Assembly (NCBI RefSeq): GCF_051014445.1
Contig: NW_027488411.1
Span: 56,532-120,531 of the forward strand
Source of the DNA: Colletes latitarsis
Taxonomy: Eukaryota; Arthropoda; Insecta; Hymenoptera; Colletidae
Direction: 5' to 3'
Length of the DNA: 64,000 nt
Position 1 is the stretch's first letter. The number at the start of each line of letters is the position of its first letter. Positions 50,664-63,462 of the stretch are shown one piece after another. The position numbers were made by a program, and so were the translations under genes. The notes below the pieces were generated by a model. It made no database searches. It saw only the letters and a program-made list of their open reading frames with translations, and had not been told where the DNA came from.

Positions 50664-51252
50664 AATTTGTTGATGGCGACTTCGTTAAAAAGTAATTATT
50701 CCGTCGGTAAAATGCGCAAGATTTCGGGGGTAAAATGATTGTAATTGACCCCCGCAACCGCAAATAATTTTTCCAAAACGATTTGAATTGAATTTGTTTT
50801 CCCGTCGAACAACCGTTTTCACACCTTCTCGAATTTTTTTCTAGAAAGTGGGTAGGATTTCTGGGGTATGTCTAGTCACCAAAAATGATTGTAATTGACC
50901 CCCACAGCTAACAATATTTTTTTCAGAACGATTTGAAATATTTTAATTTCGTCGAAAAATTTCACACCTTCTCGAATTTTTTTCTAGAAAGTGGGTAGGA
51001 TTTCGAGGGTATGTGTCATTTGGTCACAATTACCAAAAATGATTGTAATTGACCCCCGCAACCGAAAATAATTTTTCCAAAACGATTTGAATTGAATTTT
51101 TTGTTTCTCTGTCACCTAATTAGATTTTCGGTAAGGAATTTTTTTCTCGAAAATGCGTAGGATCTCGGGGGTATGTGTAATGACCAAAAATTATTGCAAT
51201 TTACCCTCACAACCGAAAATAATTTTTTTAGAACGATTTGAAAAATTTTTTA
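50664..51252 (-). mobile_element. Truncated inverted transposon relative, unit 7
   Basis: Same arrangement as in unit 1. Confidence 0.8.
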
Positions 51253-51725
51253 CCTCTTGTTTTGTAGTTGTTCCTTCCGATCCATAGGATTTAAAAGATT
51301 TATGAAAAATCTTTTAAATGTTTCATATAAATCTTGGCAAGAATTAAATTTTCTGTAAAAAAAAATTAAATAAATTTGTTCTCTGCCTTCTCTAGAAAAG
51401 AAAAAATTAAATGAGATGAAATCTTATACATTACATGCTTACTTAAATCGCATTGAAAACGAATACCACAAATGTTTCAGAATAATCTGCAAAATGGTCT
51501 CACTCGCAAAGGGTTAATTGAGAAATAAATGTTTGGTAATTGAAAACAGGTAAGCAGGTTATTAACCAGCTGTTTTTTTCGCTAAGACAAATTGAAAACT
51601 CGGTTCTAACAAGGAAAAGTTGGAATGGTACCCGGTTTTGGGTTAGGTTTTACTTTAAGATATGTATTATTAAAGTTATTACAGGTACTATTTTCCGAAA
51701 TAGAACTATATTCTATTCACCACTA

Positions 51726-51812
51726 ATCAGCGTGGCCGTGAGTGATAAGGTGTTTGCCTGCAAGTTCGAGCTTCTTCTTTTGCTCTGCAGATTCGAACCC
51801 TGGTAGAAGAAA
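51726..51812 (+). ncRNA. tRNA-like pol III element, unit 7
   Basis: Boxes and T8 run conserved. Confidence 0.5.
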
Positions 51813-52858
51813 TCTTTTTTTTATTTTTTCAATCATATTTTCGTACAATCAAGTACACATAACATGTGACATTATATTTTTGTATGCCCTTCGAATATTT
51901 CTTTTTTTTTAAGTTGAATTTAACCAAAATTACATTTATAACATAATATGTTATTTTCAATGTACGAAGTACATGAATCTGAAAAATGATGGTACTTTTC
52001 GTAAAAACAGTCAAAACATAAAAATTTCAAGCACCACGTGCATCTAACGAAAGTTCTGTTTTCACAGAAATTACAGAAATTATTTTCTATTTAATGATGA
52101 TGATGGTGGAATGGAATGACCGCTTCATTTACATTGATAAAATGTGAACGATTTTCGGATAGTCGTACCTCGTACTTTTTACCTTATACTTGAGGTAAAA
52201 AGGGGTATAACCGGGTAAAACAGTTTTATGACATTACCTGCTAACTCATGTTACTGTTCTGATGAAAATGAAACGCTATGTTTTGTATTCGACTATGTCC
52301 TTTTAAAATTTTTAATCCAACCCATACTTTGTATTAAACTGGTAAACGGGATCACTTTTCTTTTGTGGTTTAAACGGTTTGGTGGTGCACGTTATTAATT
52401 TTGATGGATCGATACAATTATTTTTTTATGCAAAGTTAAGCCAAATCAAACTAGTTAATATATATTTAGTTCGTCATAACAAATTGATAATTATACGGTT
52501 ATCTAAAAACATATCGAGGAAAATCATTATTAATTAATTTCTGCAACTATTAATTCTACTACTAAGTTTTGTTTATGTTATAAAAATAAGATAATAACTC
52601 TTCTTATTGAAAAATCCCACAGCGTGCACGATACTGGCAAAGAGTGGATTCTCATTTTAATTTATTAATTTTCAATCTTAAACTATTGATTTTGAAAAAT
52701 CGTATTAATAATATACATATGTTACGCTCACATATAAGAATAATAATAAGAAAAAAATTTCTTTTTTTTTTCAATAATTAAAATATGATCAGGGGGTTTT
52801 AAAACCCATTTATTTTCGTAAAATAAATTTTACAAAATTTCTTTTTCAAACTACTTAC

Positions 52859-53091
52859 GTACTTTGCTTATGTGCGCCTACATCGTCATGTGCGTCGGAA
52901 AGTAAAAATGCCTGGGCAGTCAGTCGAGAATCTCGACTCGAGATTCCAAATCGTATGCCGTTGACGGGAGGTCGGATTTCAGTTGTTAAGAGCGAGAAGG
53001 CAAATGTGAGCCTTTCTCTCTCGACTCTCACGAGGCGGTCCGAAATTACTTCGGGCAGCGTCAGTTTGCCTTTGTCGACTTTCCGAAACAT
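52859..53091 (-). CDS. Candidate minus-strand first exon, unit 7
   Basis: Translation unchanged and donor intact. Confidence 0.3.
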
Positions 53092-53746
53092 TACGAGCTC
53101 ACGTACGCGTGAGAGAGCACACTATGCCTTCGGTGCACTTCTGGCACCTCTGATTTCAGACACTTCCTCTAAACCAATCAAAAAACTTTTCGAACAAAAG
53201 TTACACAGAAATGACAACACTTGACAAGAAATTGCAATAGTAGAAATTAGCAAAACAGTTTTTATTCAACAAAAAATCAAGGTCGTTTCAATTTTTTTTT
53301 AACAAAAATATATAATTTTAAATATATAATCGATTTGTTTGTTGTATCTTTGTATTCTCTTTAAAAAAAAAGTGTAAGAGGTCTTAGGTCGAAAATTGAC
53401 TGGAATTCTTTAGAAGCTATGATTTTTCTTCCGAATTCCCATTCACGCGACACACTGTCTCCGCTCCGCCGCCCCCGGAGGAGGATTAAACTTCATTAAA
53501 TAAACGAAATACAGTTTGAAACCCTCCTATAACACGGTAGATCGGTTCCTATAAAATGCCGTGTTGTCTGAAACCGTGTTATATGAGACCTAACCCAGAG
53601 CCAGTTCACTCGAAAAGGGAGGGGAGTTATGGTCCGAAAACTTATTAAAAACGAATATTTTTTTTTAATTCAATGACAGAATTTACCACACAGTATTTGT
53701 TTAAATAAGTAATATATTTAACATAACAGGAAATAATTAAATAAAT

Positions 53747-53866
53747 ATGAATGAGCGCAAGCAGGCTGTTGCAGCTCGTAATGCAAATCAAAACGTAACA
53801 TACGAGAAACGTCGCGAGAAGGCGTCCCCAAGACGAAAGAAACAAAACCGTCAACGATGTGAATGA
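53747..53866 (+). CDS. 39-codon basic small ORF, unit 7/8 junction
   Basis: Identical frame. Confidence 0.25.
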   Translation: MNERKQAVAARNANQNVTYEKRREKASPRRKKQNRQRCE

Positions 53867-53954
53867 CGCGCATCTCAACGACCCATTTTATATCAAACAC
53901 ATATAGATCGCTTTCTCACATTCTACATAAGCAATTTAATTTTTCTATGTATAC

Positions 53955-55168
53955 AGGGTGTTCGACCACCCCTGGGAAAAATTTTAATGGGAGATTCTAG
54001 AGGCCAAAATAAGACGAAAATCAAGAATACCAATTTGTTGATGGAGGCTTCGTTAAAACGTTATTAACAATTAAATTAAAAAATTTCAAATCGTTTTGGA
54101 AAAATTATTTTCGGTTGCCAATTCGGGGGTCAAGTACAATCATTTTTTATGAATACACATATCCCCGACAATCCTACCCTCCTTCGAGAAAAAAAGTTCG
54201 GGTAGGTGGTGAAATTTCTCGGCGAAAAAAAAAATTTTTCAAATCGTTCTAAAAAAATTATTTCCGATTGCAAGGGTCGATTATAATCATTTTTTATGAA
54301 TAGATATACCCCGGAAATCCTACCCAGTTTGGAGAAAAAAATTCGAGAAGGTGTGAAATTTTTCAACAAAATTAAAAAATTTTAAATCGTTCTAAAAAAA
54401 TTATTTCTGATTGCAGGGACCAATTATAATAATTTTTGGTCGATAGACATACCCTCGAAATCGTAACCATTTTCGAGAAAAAAATTCCTTACCGAAAATA
54501 TAATTTCAGGCGAAAAATGCTTCCCGTAAATTTTATGTTTGAATCTTTAAAACACCATAACTTCTGAACGGATTGGACGATTTTAATGTTAAAAAAGCCA
54601 AACGCCGCGTATTTTAGTGTAGAATATGTAACAATTGTAAAAATATTGGAAAGGTTGTTCCTTGGCCCCGTAATGTTAGAAAACCCCCATAAAAATGGTC
54701 CAATTTTCAACTTAGATAGCCATAACTCCTATAATAGTGAATATATTTCAATGAAACTTTTTTCTCAAGTAGAGCCCATAGGTACCTACAAAAAAGTATT
54801 AAACAACTTTTCTGTAGGACGTCAAGCGAAATTATTAAAAATCAAAAACGAATTTTTAAGAAAAATCAACAGGGGATAGGTAGGTAGGTAGGTAGGTGCC
54901 TAAATTTTGTCGGCGAAATTGAAAAGTTTCAAATCGTTCTGGAAAAATTATTTTCGGTTGCGGAGGTAAATTATAATCATTTTCGGTGAATAGACATACT
55001 CCCGAAATCTTACCCACTTTCGAGAAAAAATTCAGTATTGGCGGAACTTTAAACGTTAATAACTTTTTAACGAAGCCACCATCAACAAATTGGTATTCTT
55101 GATTTTCGTCTTATTTTGGCCTCTAGAATCTCCCATTAATATTTTTCCCAAGGGTGGCCGAACACCCT
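53955..55168 (+). mobile_element. TIR DNA transposon, unit 8
   Basis: Both termini intact; three A7C blocks follow. Confidence 0.85.
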
Positions 55169-55522
55169 TATATATATGTATGTATGTATGTATGTATAAC
55201 AGAAAACAAAAAAACAAAAAAACAAAAAAACACAAAAAATATTATTTTAATTTAACGCAACCTTAATTTAATAAATTATAATTTCTAATAATATATTTTT
55301 TCATGTAAAGCCACTATATTTCTTTCATTGTTCTTTCGCGTCATTACTTTAAGGTAATTTAGGTTTTAAATATGTTAAGCAAAAATCATGTTATCCAGTG
55401 CTGTACAAAGTTTTATGTTTTCGCAATTTTCTTATCGTGTTAGAGCGAAAGCGTGTTATAGGGGATATGATGCCGTGTTGTAGGGGACAAGCATCCCTGT
55501 ATAGGGAAATTCTCTTTTACAA

Positions 55523-55768
55523 ATGTCGACGGAATCCCGACGTAACACCTGTATCCACGAGTTGTTATTAATGAAGTTGAAGGTAGACGATCAACCAAGA
55601 TTCACACGTAACCAGTCTTCCGAATTCAAGGACACTTCAATTTGGCGACAAGCATGGGATGCTGCTCACGAAATACACGAAACTTTCGTCGTGAGAGTAG
55701 CACGTGAAATTTACTTACATAACCTAAATCGAGCACGTACTCTACCTCACTTACGGGCACGAACGTAA
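55523..55768 (+). CDS. 81-codon frame, unit 8
   Basis: Translation identical to unit 1. Confidence 0.35.
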   Translation: MSTESRRNTCIHELLLMKLKVDDQPRFTRNQSSEFKDTSIWRQAWDAAHEIHETFVVRVAREIYLHNLNRARTLPHLRART

Positions 55769-58355
55769 GGCGATTTATACAGTCGATATCGCCGATTTTT
55801 ACAAAAGGTAAGTTTTAACATTTAAGTAAACAAAGCCTCTGTAAGTTTTATTTTCCATACTTCAAAAGTAAAAATAAATGCATGAAAAAAGAAAAAAACG
55901 TTCTTGACAAGTCCTATAAAATACTTGAGTTCAGTTTGTTCATAATTCATCGGTAAAAGAATCTAACTCTATAACAATCCGATACACAAGATATAAAGTC
56001 AGTTTCTCCTTTCATTATTAGATGCGTTGACTTTAATTTTATAAATTATGATGATAAGTATGATGATTTTACAGAAAGAGTTTATTTTTAATATTAAAGA
56101 TTTCCTATATAAAGACAAGAAGGATATTTTTACCAATATCTATCTATCTATCTTAATATTCTTCACCCACTTGGCCCACTTACTTTAACGAGTCTGAGTA
56201 AATCATCAGTACTATCAGTACTATCATTTATTAATAAAAATAATAGTTGGATAACATAGAACTTAATATTATTAGTCACACCACTAATAAAATGAATCTG
56301 CGATTCCATATCCAAAGATATAGTATAAGCTAGAAAATTCAGATTATTCAAGTTACTTCTATCACTCGTCAAATTTTTTATGAAATTCTATGCTAATTCA
56401 TGCTCTTTAAAATATAATTATAATCTACTGGGACTTTTAGTTAACTTATGTTTTAATGAATCAATAATCAAAGTATCTATAATTAATATTAAAATCAAAT
56501 AAGAGTAGTCGAAATAGTATTAATATTTACTATCAGTCTCTGATATTTAAATTTTATTAAATATTTTAAATCTGTTATCACCTTGTTCAAATAATTTATT
56601 ACTAGCTTTGATAAAATAGATTTTGGGATGGATTTTTTAAGAATGGAATAAAAGGAATTCAGTTGTGAATTTTTATGAGGAATAAAGGGATATTATTATA
56701 CTATCAACATGTATATCGTTCTTTAACTTGCCCATTTAGATATTTATATACTTGTATAAATATAAACCCACACTAAAATCATGTAAATATCTAAATCATT
56801 TTTAAATCTATGATTTGGAAAATTTTAGGGACTTGGAACTTAATTAATCTTTTATCTTACAGTTTTATCACACTTTAGAAGATAAAAATCATAATAATAA
56901 TTTAATTTATTTTGCATAAAAACAGTCCTCTTCGTGCCTTTATATTTTCATTTTCTATGACCAAAAATTCGAAATTCGTTTCATTTTTACAAAAAAAGTG
57001 ATTGGGATGTCCCCCAATCACTTATAAGTATCATTTGTCGATTATCTTAAATATCTTATTATATTTTTTCTATACTAAATTTTCAAACCTCTTTACCTTG
57101 ATATCTTCTTTTTCATGTAATTTGAATACTTTTCTAAAGTAATCTTTTGTAAAATGTTCTGTTAATCTAAATTATCTAATAAATCTATATCAGAATTAGT
57201 TAATTCTGTTGTAAGATAAGTGAAAAATCAATGAAGACGAAGTTGCCAATATCAATTAAGTCAACTACTTTTGGTAATACATTTGGTTAAACATTCTTTC
57301 TTATTTTTTATCTCTGAATTTCGAGATTACACAGATTAAAAAAATTTGTCTCTCTTTATTATTGTATCTATTTTTTCAGAGGGTAAATAGGTTCGTCATC
57401 CCCTTCTTCATTTGGCTTATCTTCATTTTCTTTCTTTCTTTCTCTATTTGAAATTTGAAAAGTCTATCCTTCTTTTATTAACTTAACCCAGACCTAACCA
57501 GACCACAATTCATCTTTCATATATTACTTCTAAATTCTTTCTTATTAATACTTTTCTGTATTAAAAAGTAAGTAGTCTTTCATGTGATGCTTATTCAACA
57601 TTCTTACTACAGCTTGGTGTTGTTGTTGTTTCTTTTTTTTACCAAGAATAAAGTTATTTAAGAAGTTTATGCAGAAAATTTCACGTGAAAAATTTATTTT
57701 CTTAGAAAAGTACAACGTAGAACTACTATATATGATATGTTGTTTGTTTATAAAATCATCAATAACTACGTATAAATATGGAATTATTCTATATTCTAAC
57801 ATTTTTCAATAATTGTATTAACCATATATCCAAGCTAACCAGTTTAGCCAGCATATGGACTTCTTTAACAGTTCTCCGTATTCCTTCAAATAGCATGTCA
57901 TTAGTGTTGTACGCACTGCATCTCATATTATACGCAATTAATGTGACTTTTATACATATTATGCAACTGTATTATATCAACAAAGGGTGTAGAAACCCGT
58001 AAATAAATAAATAAATAAAGAAGTATTAAAAAGAGGGTAACGTGGAACTTGAAATGATTTTTTAGTTATTTTCTTTGGATATTAAAGTAGATTTCATTGG
58101 ATGTAAGAGTAGATGTAATTGGACAGTTAAGTATTTTTTATTATACTGTTAAAGCAATGTGTTTTAAGGGGAGGAGGTTTAAACACCTCGCCTAACCTAA
58201 CCTCGTCCGGATCTCGAGGGAAGGAACGCTGGGCAAATGGAAAATAATCGGTGCAAGTTGAATTTATTTTCGCTTAGTCGCCTTATACGATTAAGCCGTT
58301 TATTTCTTCTTAAATTTTACTCTTAATTACAATAGATAGAAGAAAATAATTTTCT

Positions 58356-58944
58356 AATTTGTTGATGGCGACTTCGTTAAAAAGTAATTATTCCGTCGGT
58401 AAAATGCGCAAGATTTCGGGGGTAAAATGATTGTAATTGACCCCCGCAACCGCAAATAATTTTTCCAAAACGATTTGAATTGAATTTGTTTTCCCGTCGA
58501 ACAACCGTTTTCACACCTTCTCGAATTTTTTTCTAGAAAGTGGGTAGGATTTCTGGGGTATGTCTAGTCACCAAAAATGATTGTAATTGACCCCCACAGC
58601 TAACAATATTTTTTTCAGAACGATTTGAAATATTTTAATTTCGTCGAAAAATTTCACACCTTCTCGAATTTTTTTCTAGAAAGTGGGTAGGATTTCGAGG
58701 GTATGTGTCATTTGGTCACAATTACCAAAAATGATTGTAATTGACCCCCGCAACCGAAAATAATTTTTCCAAAACGATTTGAATTGAATTTTTTGTTTCT
58801 CTGTCACCTAATTAGATTTTCGGTAAGGAATTTTTTTCTCGAAAATGCGTAGGATCTCGGGGGTATGTGTAATGACCAAAAATTATTGCAATTTACCCTC
58901 ACAACCGAAAATAATTTTTTTAGAACGATTTGAAAAATTTTTTA
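58356..58944 (-). mobile_element. Truncated inverted transposon relative, unit 8
   Basis: Same arrangement as in unit 1. This is the last complete copy before the window edge. Confidence 0.8.
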
Positions 58945-59417
58945 CCTCTTGTTTTGTAGTTGTTCCTTCCGATCCATAGGATTTAAAAGATTTATGAAAA
59001 ATCTTTTAAATGTTTCATATAAATCTTGGCAAGAATTAAATTTTCTGTAAAAAAAAATTAAATAAATTTGTTCTCTGCCTTCTCTAGAAAAGAAAAAATT
59101 AAATGAGATGAAATCTTATACATTACATGCTTACTTAAATCGCATTGAAAACGAATACCACAAATGTTTCAGAATAATCTGCAAAATGGTCTCACTCGCA
59201 AAGGGTTAATTGAGAAATAAATGTTTGGTAATTGAAAACAGGTAAGCAGGTTATTAACCAGCTGTTTTTTTCGCTAAGACAAATTGAAAACTCGGTTCTA
59301 ACAAGGAAAAGTTGGAATGGTACCCGGTTTTGGGTTAGGTTTTACTTTAAGATATGTATTATTAAAGTTATTACAGGTACTATTTTCCGAAATAGAACTA
59401 TATTCTATTCACCACTA

Positions 59418-59504
59418 ATCAGCGTGGCCGTGAGTGATAAGGTGTTTGCCTGCAAGTTCGAGCTTCTTCTTTTGCTCTGCAGATTCGAACCCTGGTAGAA
59501 GAAA
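59418..59504 (+). ncRNA. tRNA-like pol III element, unit 8
   Basis: Boxes and T8 run conserved. Confidence 0.5.
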
Positions 59505-60550
59505 TCTTTTTTTTATTTTTTCAATCATATTTTCGTACAATCAAGTACACATAACATGTGACATTATATTTTTGTATGCCCTTCGAATATTTCTTTTTTT
59601 TTAAGTTGAATTTAACCAAAATTACATTTATAACATAATATGTTATTTTCAATGTACGAAGTACATGAATCTGAAAAATGATGGTACTTTTCGTAAAAAC
59701 AGTCAAAACATAAAAATTTCAAGCACCACGTGCATCTAACGAAAGTTCTGTTTTCACAGAAATTACAGAAATTATTTTCTATTTAATGATGATGATGGTG
59801 GAATGGAATGACCGCTTCATTTACATTGATAAAATGTGAACGATTTTCGGATAGTCGTACCTCGTACTTTTTACCTTATACTTGAGGTAAAAAGGGGTAT
59901 AACCGGGTAAAACAGTTTTATGACATTACCTGCTAACTCATGTTACTGTTCTGATGAAAATGAAACGCTATGTTTTGTATTCGACTATGTCCTTTTAAAA
60001 TTTTTAATCCAACCCATACTTTGTATTAAACTGGTAAACGGGATCACTTTTCTTTTGTGGTTTAAACGGTTTGGTGGTGCACGTTATTAATTTTGATGGA
60101 TCGATACAATTATTTTTTTATGCAAAGTTAAGCCAAATCAAACTAGTTAATATATATTTAGTTCGTCATAACAAATTGATAATTATACGGTTATCTAAAA
60201 ACATATCGAGGAAAATCATTATTAATTAATTTCTGCAACTATTAATTCTACTACTAAGTTTTGTTTATGTTATAAAAATAAGATAATAACTCTTCTTATT
60301 GAAAAATCCCACAGCGTGCACGATACTGGCAAAGAGTGGATTCTCATTTTAATTTATTAATTTTCAATCTTAAACTATTGATTTTGAAAAATCGTATTAA
60401 TAATATACATATGTTACGCTCACATATAAGAATAATAATAAGAAAAAAATTTCTTTTTTTTTTCAATAATTAAAATATGATCAGGGGGTTTTAAAACCCA
60501 TTTATTTTCGTAAAATAAATTTTACAAAATTTCTTTTTCAAACTACTTAC

Positions 60551-60783
60551 GTACTTTGCTTATGTGCGCCTACATCGTCATGTGCGTCGGAAAGTAAAAA
60601 TGCCTGGGCAGTCAGTCGAGAATCTCGACTCGAGATTCCAAATCGTATGCCGTTGACGGGAGGTCGGATTTCAGTTGTTAAGAGCGAGAAGGCAAATGTG
60701 AGCCTTTCTCTCTCGACTCTCACGAGGCGGTCCGAAATTACTTCGGGCAGCGTCAGTTTGCCTTTGTCGACTTTCCGAAACAT
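60551..60783 (-). CDS. Candidate minus-strand first exon, unit 8
   Basis: Translation unchanged and donor intact. Confidence 0.3.
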
Positions 60784-61440
60784 TACGAGCTCACGTACGC
60801 GTGAGAGAGCACACTATGCCTTCGGTGCACTTCTGGCACCTCTGATTTCAGACACTTCCTCTAAACCAATCAAAAAACTTTTCGAACAAAAGTTACACAG
60901 AAATGACAACACTTGACAAGAAATTGCAATAGTAGAAATTAGCAAAACAGTTTTTATTCAACAAAAAATCAAGGTCGTTTCAATTTTTTTTTAACAAAAA
61001 TATATAATTTTAAATATATAATCGATTTGTTTGTTGTATCTTTGTATTCTCTTTAAAAAAAAAGTGTAAGAGGTCTTAGGTCGAAAATTGACTGGAATTC
61101 TTTAGAAGCTATGATTTTTCTTCCGAATTCCCATTCACGCGACACACTGTCTCCGCTCCGCCGCCCCCGGAGGAGGATTAAACTTCATTAAATAAACGAA
61201 ATACAGTTTGAAACCCTCCTATAACACGGTAGATCGGTTCCTATTACAAATGCCGTGTTGTCTGAAACCGTGTTATATGAGACCTAACCCAGAGCCAGTT
61301 CACTCGAAAAGGGAGGGGAGTTATGGTCCGAAAACTTATTAAAAACGAATATTTTTTTTTAATTCAATGACAGAATTTACCACACAGTATTTGTTTAAAT
61401 AAGTAATATATTTAACATAACAGGAAATAATTAAATAAAT

Positions 61441-61560
61441 ATGAATGAGCGCAAGCAGGCTGTTGCAGCTCGTAATGCAAATCAAAACGTAACATACGAG
61501 AAACGTCGCGAGAAGGCGTCCCCAAGACGAAAGAAACAAAACCGTCAACGATGTGAATGA
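61441..61560 (+). CDS. 39-codon basic small ORF, unit 8/9 junction
   Basis: Identical frame. The CCTATTACAAATG allele lies upstream. Confidence 0.25.
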   Translation: MNERKQAVAARNANQNVTYEKRREKASPRRKKQNRQRCE

Positions 61561-61648
61561 CGCGCATCTCAACGACCCATTTTATATCAAACACATATAG
61601 ATCGCTTTCTCACATTCTACATAAGCAATTTAATTTTTCTATGTATAC

Positions 61649-62862
61649 AGGGTGTTCGACCACCCCTGGGAAAAATTTTAATGGGAGATTCTAGAGGCCA
61701 AAATAAGACGAAAATCAAGAATACCAATTTGTTGATGGAGGCTTCGTTAAAACGTTATTAACAATTAAATTAAAAAATTTCAAATCGTTTTGGAAAAATT
61801 ATTTTCGGTTGCCAATTCGGGGGTCAAGTACAATCATTTTTTATGAATACACATATCCCCGACAATCCTACCCTCCTTCGAGAAAAAAAGTTCGGGTAGG
61901 TGGTGAAATTTCTCGGCGAAAAAAAAAATTTTTCAAATCGTTCTAAAAAAATTATTTCCGATTGCAAGGGTCGATTATAATCATTTTTTATGAATAGATA
62001 TACCCCGGAAATCCTACCCAGTTTGGAGAAAAAAATTCGAGAAGGTGTGAAATTTTTCAACAAAATTAAAAAATTTTAAATCGTTCTAAAAAAATTATTT
62101 CTGATTGCAGGGACCAATTATAATAATTTTTGGTCGATAGACATACCCTCGAAATCGTAACCATTTTCGAGAAAAAAATTCCTTACCGAAAATATAATTT
62201 CAGGCGAAAAATGCTTCCCGTAAATTTTATGTTTGAATCTTTAAAACACCATAACTTCTGAACGGATTGGACGATTTTAATGTTAAAAAAGCCAAACGCC
62301 GCGTATTTTAGTGTAGAATATGTAACAATTGTAAAAATATTGGAAAGGTTGTTCCTTGGCCCCGTAATGTTAGAAAACCCCCATAAAAATGGTCCAATTT
62401 TCAACTTAGATAGCCATAACTCCTATAATAGTGAATATATTTCAATGAAACTTTTTTCTCAAGTAGAGCCCATAGGTACCTACAAAAAAGTATTAAACAA
62501 CTTTTCTGTAGGACGTCAAGCGAAATTATTAAAAATCAAAAACGAATTTTTAAGAAAAATCAACAGGGGATAGGTAGGTAGGTAGGTAGGTGCCTAAATT
62601 TTGTCGGCGAAATTGAAAAGTTTCAAATCGTTCTGGAAAAATTATTTTCGGTTGCGGAGGTAAATTATAATCATTTTCGGTGAATAGACATACTCCCGAA
62701 ATCTTACCCACTTTCGAGAAAAAATTCAGTATTGGCGGAACTTTAAACGTTAATAACTTTTTAACGAAGCCACCATCAACAAATTGGTATTCTTGATTTT
62801 CGTCTTATTTTGGCCTCTAGAATCTCCCATTAATATTTTTCCCAAGGGTGGCCGAACACCCT
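61649..62862 (+). mobile_element. TIR DNA transposon, unit 9
   Basis: Complete in the partial unit; three A7C blocks follow. Confidence 0.85.
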
Positions 62863-63216
62863 TATATATATGTATGTATGTATGTATGTATAACAGAAAA
62901 CAAAAAAACAAAAAAACAAAAAAACACAAAAAATATTATTTTAATTTAACGCAACCTTAATTTAATAAATTATAATTTCTAATAATATATTTTTTCATGT
63001 AAAGCCACTATATTTCTTTCATTGTTCTTTCGCGTCATTACTTTAAGGTAATTTAGGTTTTAAATATGTTAAGCAAAAATCATGTTATCCAGTGCTGTAC
63101 AAAGTTTTATGTTTTCGCAATTTTCTTATCGTGTTAGAGCGAAAGCGTGTTATAGGGGATATGATGCCGTGTTGTAGGGGACAAGCATCCCTGTATAGGG
63201 AAATTCTCTTTTACAA

Positions 63217-63462
63217 ATGTCGACGGAATCCCGACGTAACACCTGTATCCACGAGTTGTTATTAATGAAGTTGAAGGTAGACGATCAACCAAGATTCACA
63301 CGTAACCAGTCTTCCGAATTCAAGGACACTTCAATTTGGCGACAAGCATGGGATGCTGCTCACGAAATACACGAAACTTTCGTCGTGAGAGTAGCACGTG
63401 AAATTTACTTACATAACCTAAATCGAGCACGTACTCTACCTCACTTACGGGCACGAACGTAA
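63217..63462 (+). CDS. 81-codon frame, unit 9
   Basis: Translation identical to unit 1. Confidence 0.35.
   Translation: MSTESRRNTCIHELLLMKLKVDDQPRFTRNQSSEFKDTSIWRQAWDAAHEIHETFVVRVAREIYLHNLNRARTLPHLRART

Larger units (their letters stand above)
46122..53805 (+). repeat. Array unit 7 (7684 bp)
   Basis: Base-length unit with the common allele at every variable site I checked. It can serve as a working consensus. Confidence 0.98.
53806..61499 (+). repeat. Array unit 8 (7694 bp)
   Basis: The longest unit. It combines three A7C blocks (about 55208-55231) with the CCTATTACAAATG allele at about 61240-61252. Confidence 0.98.
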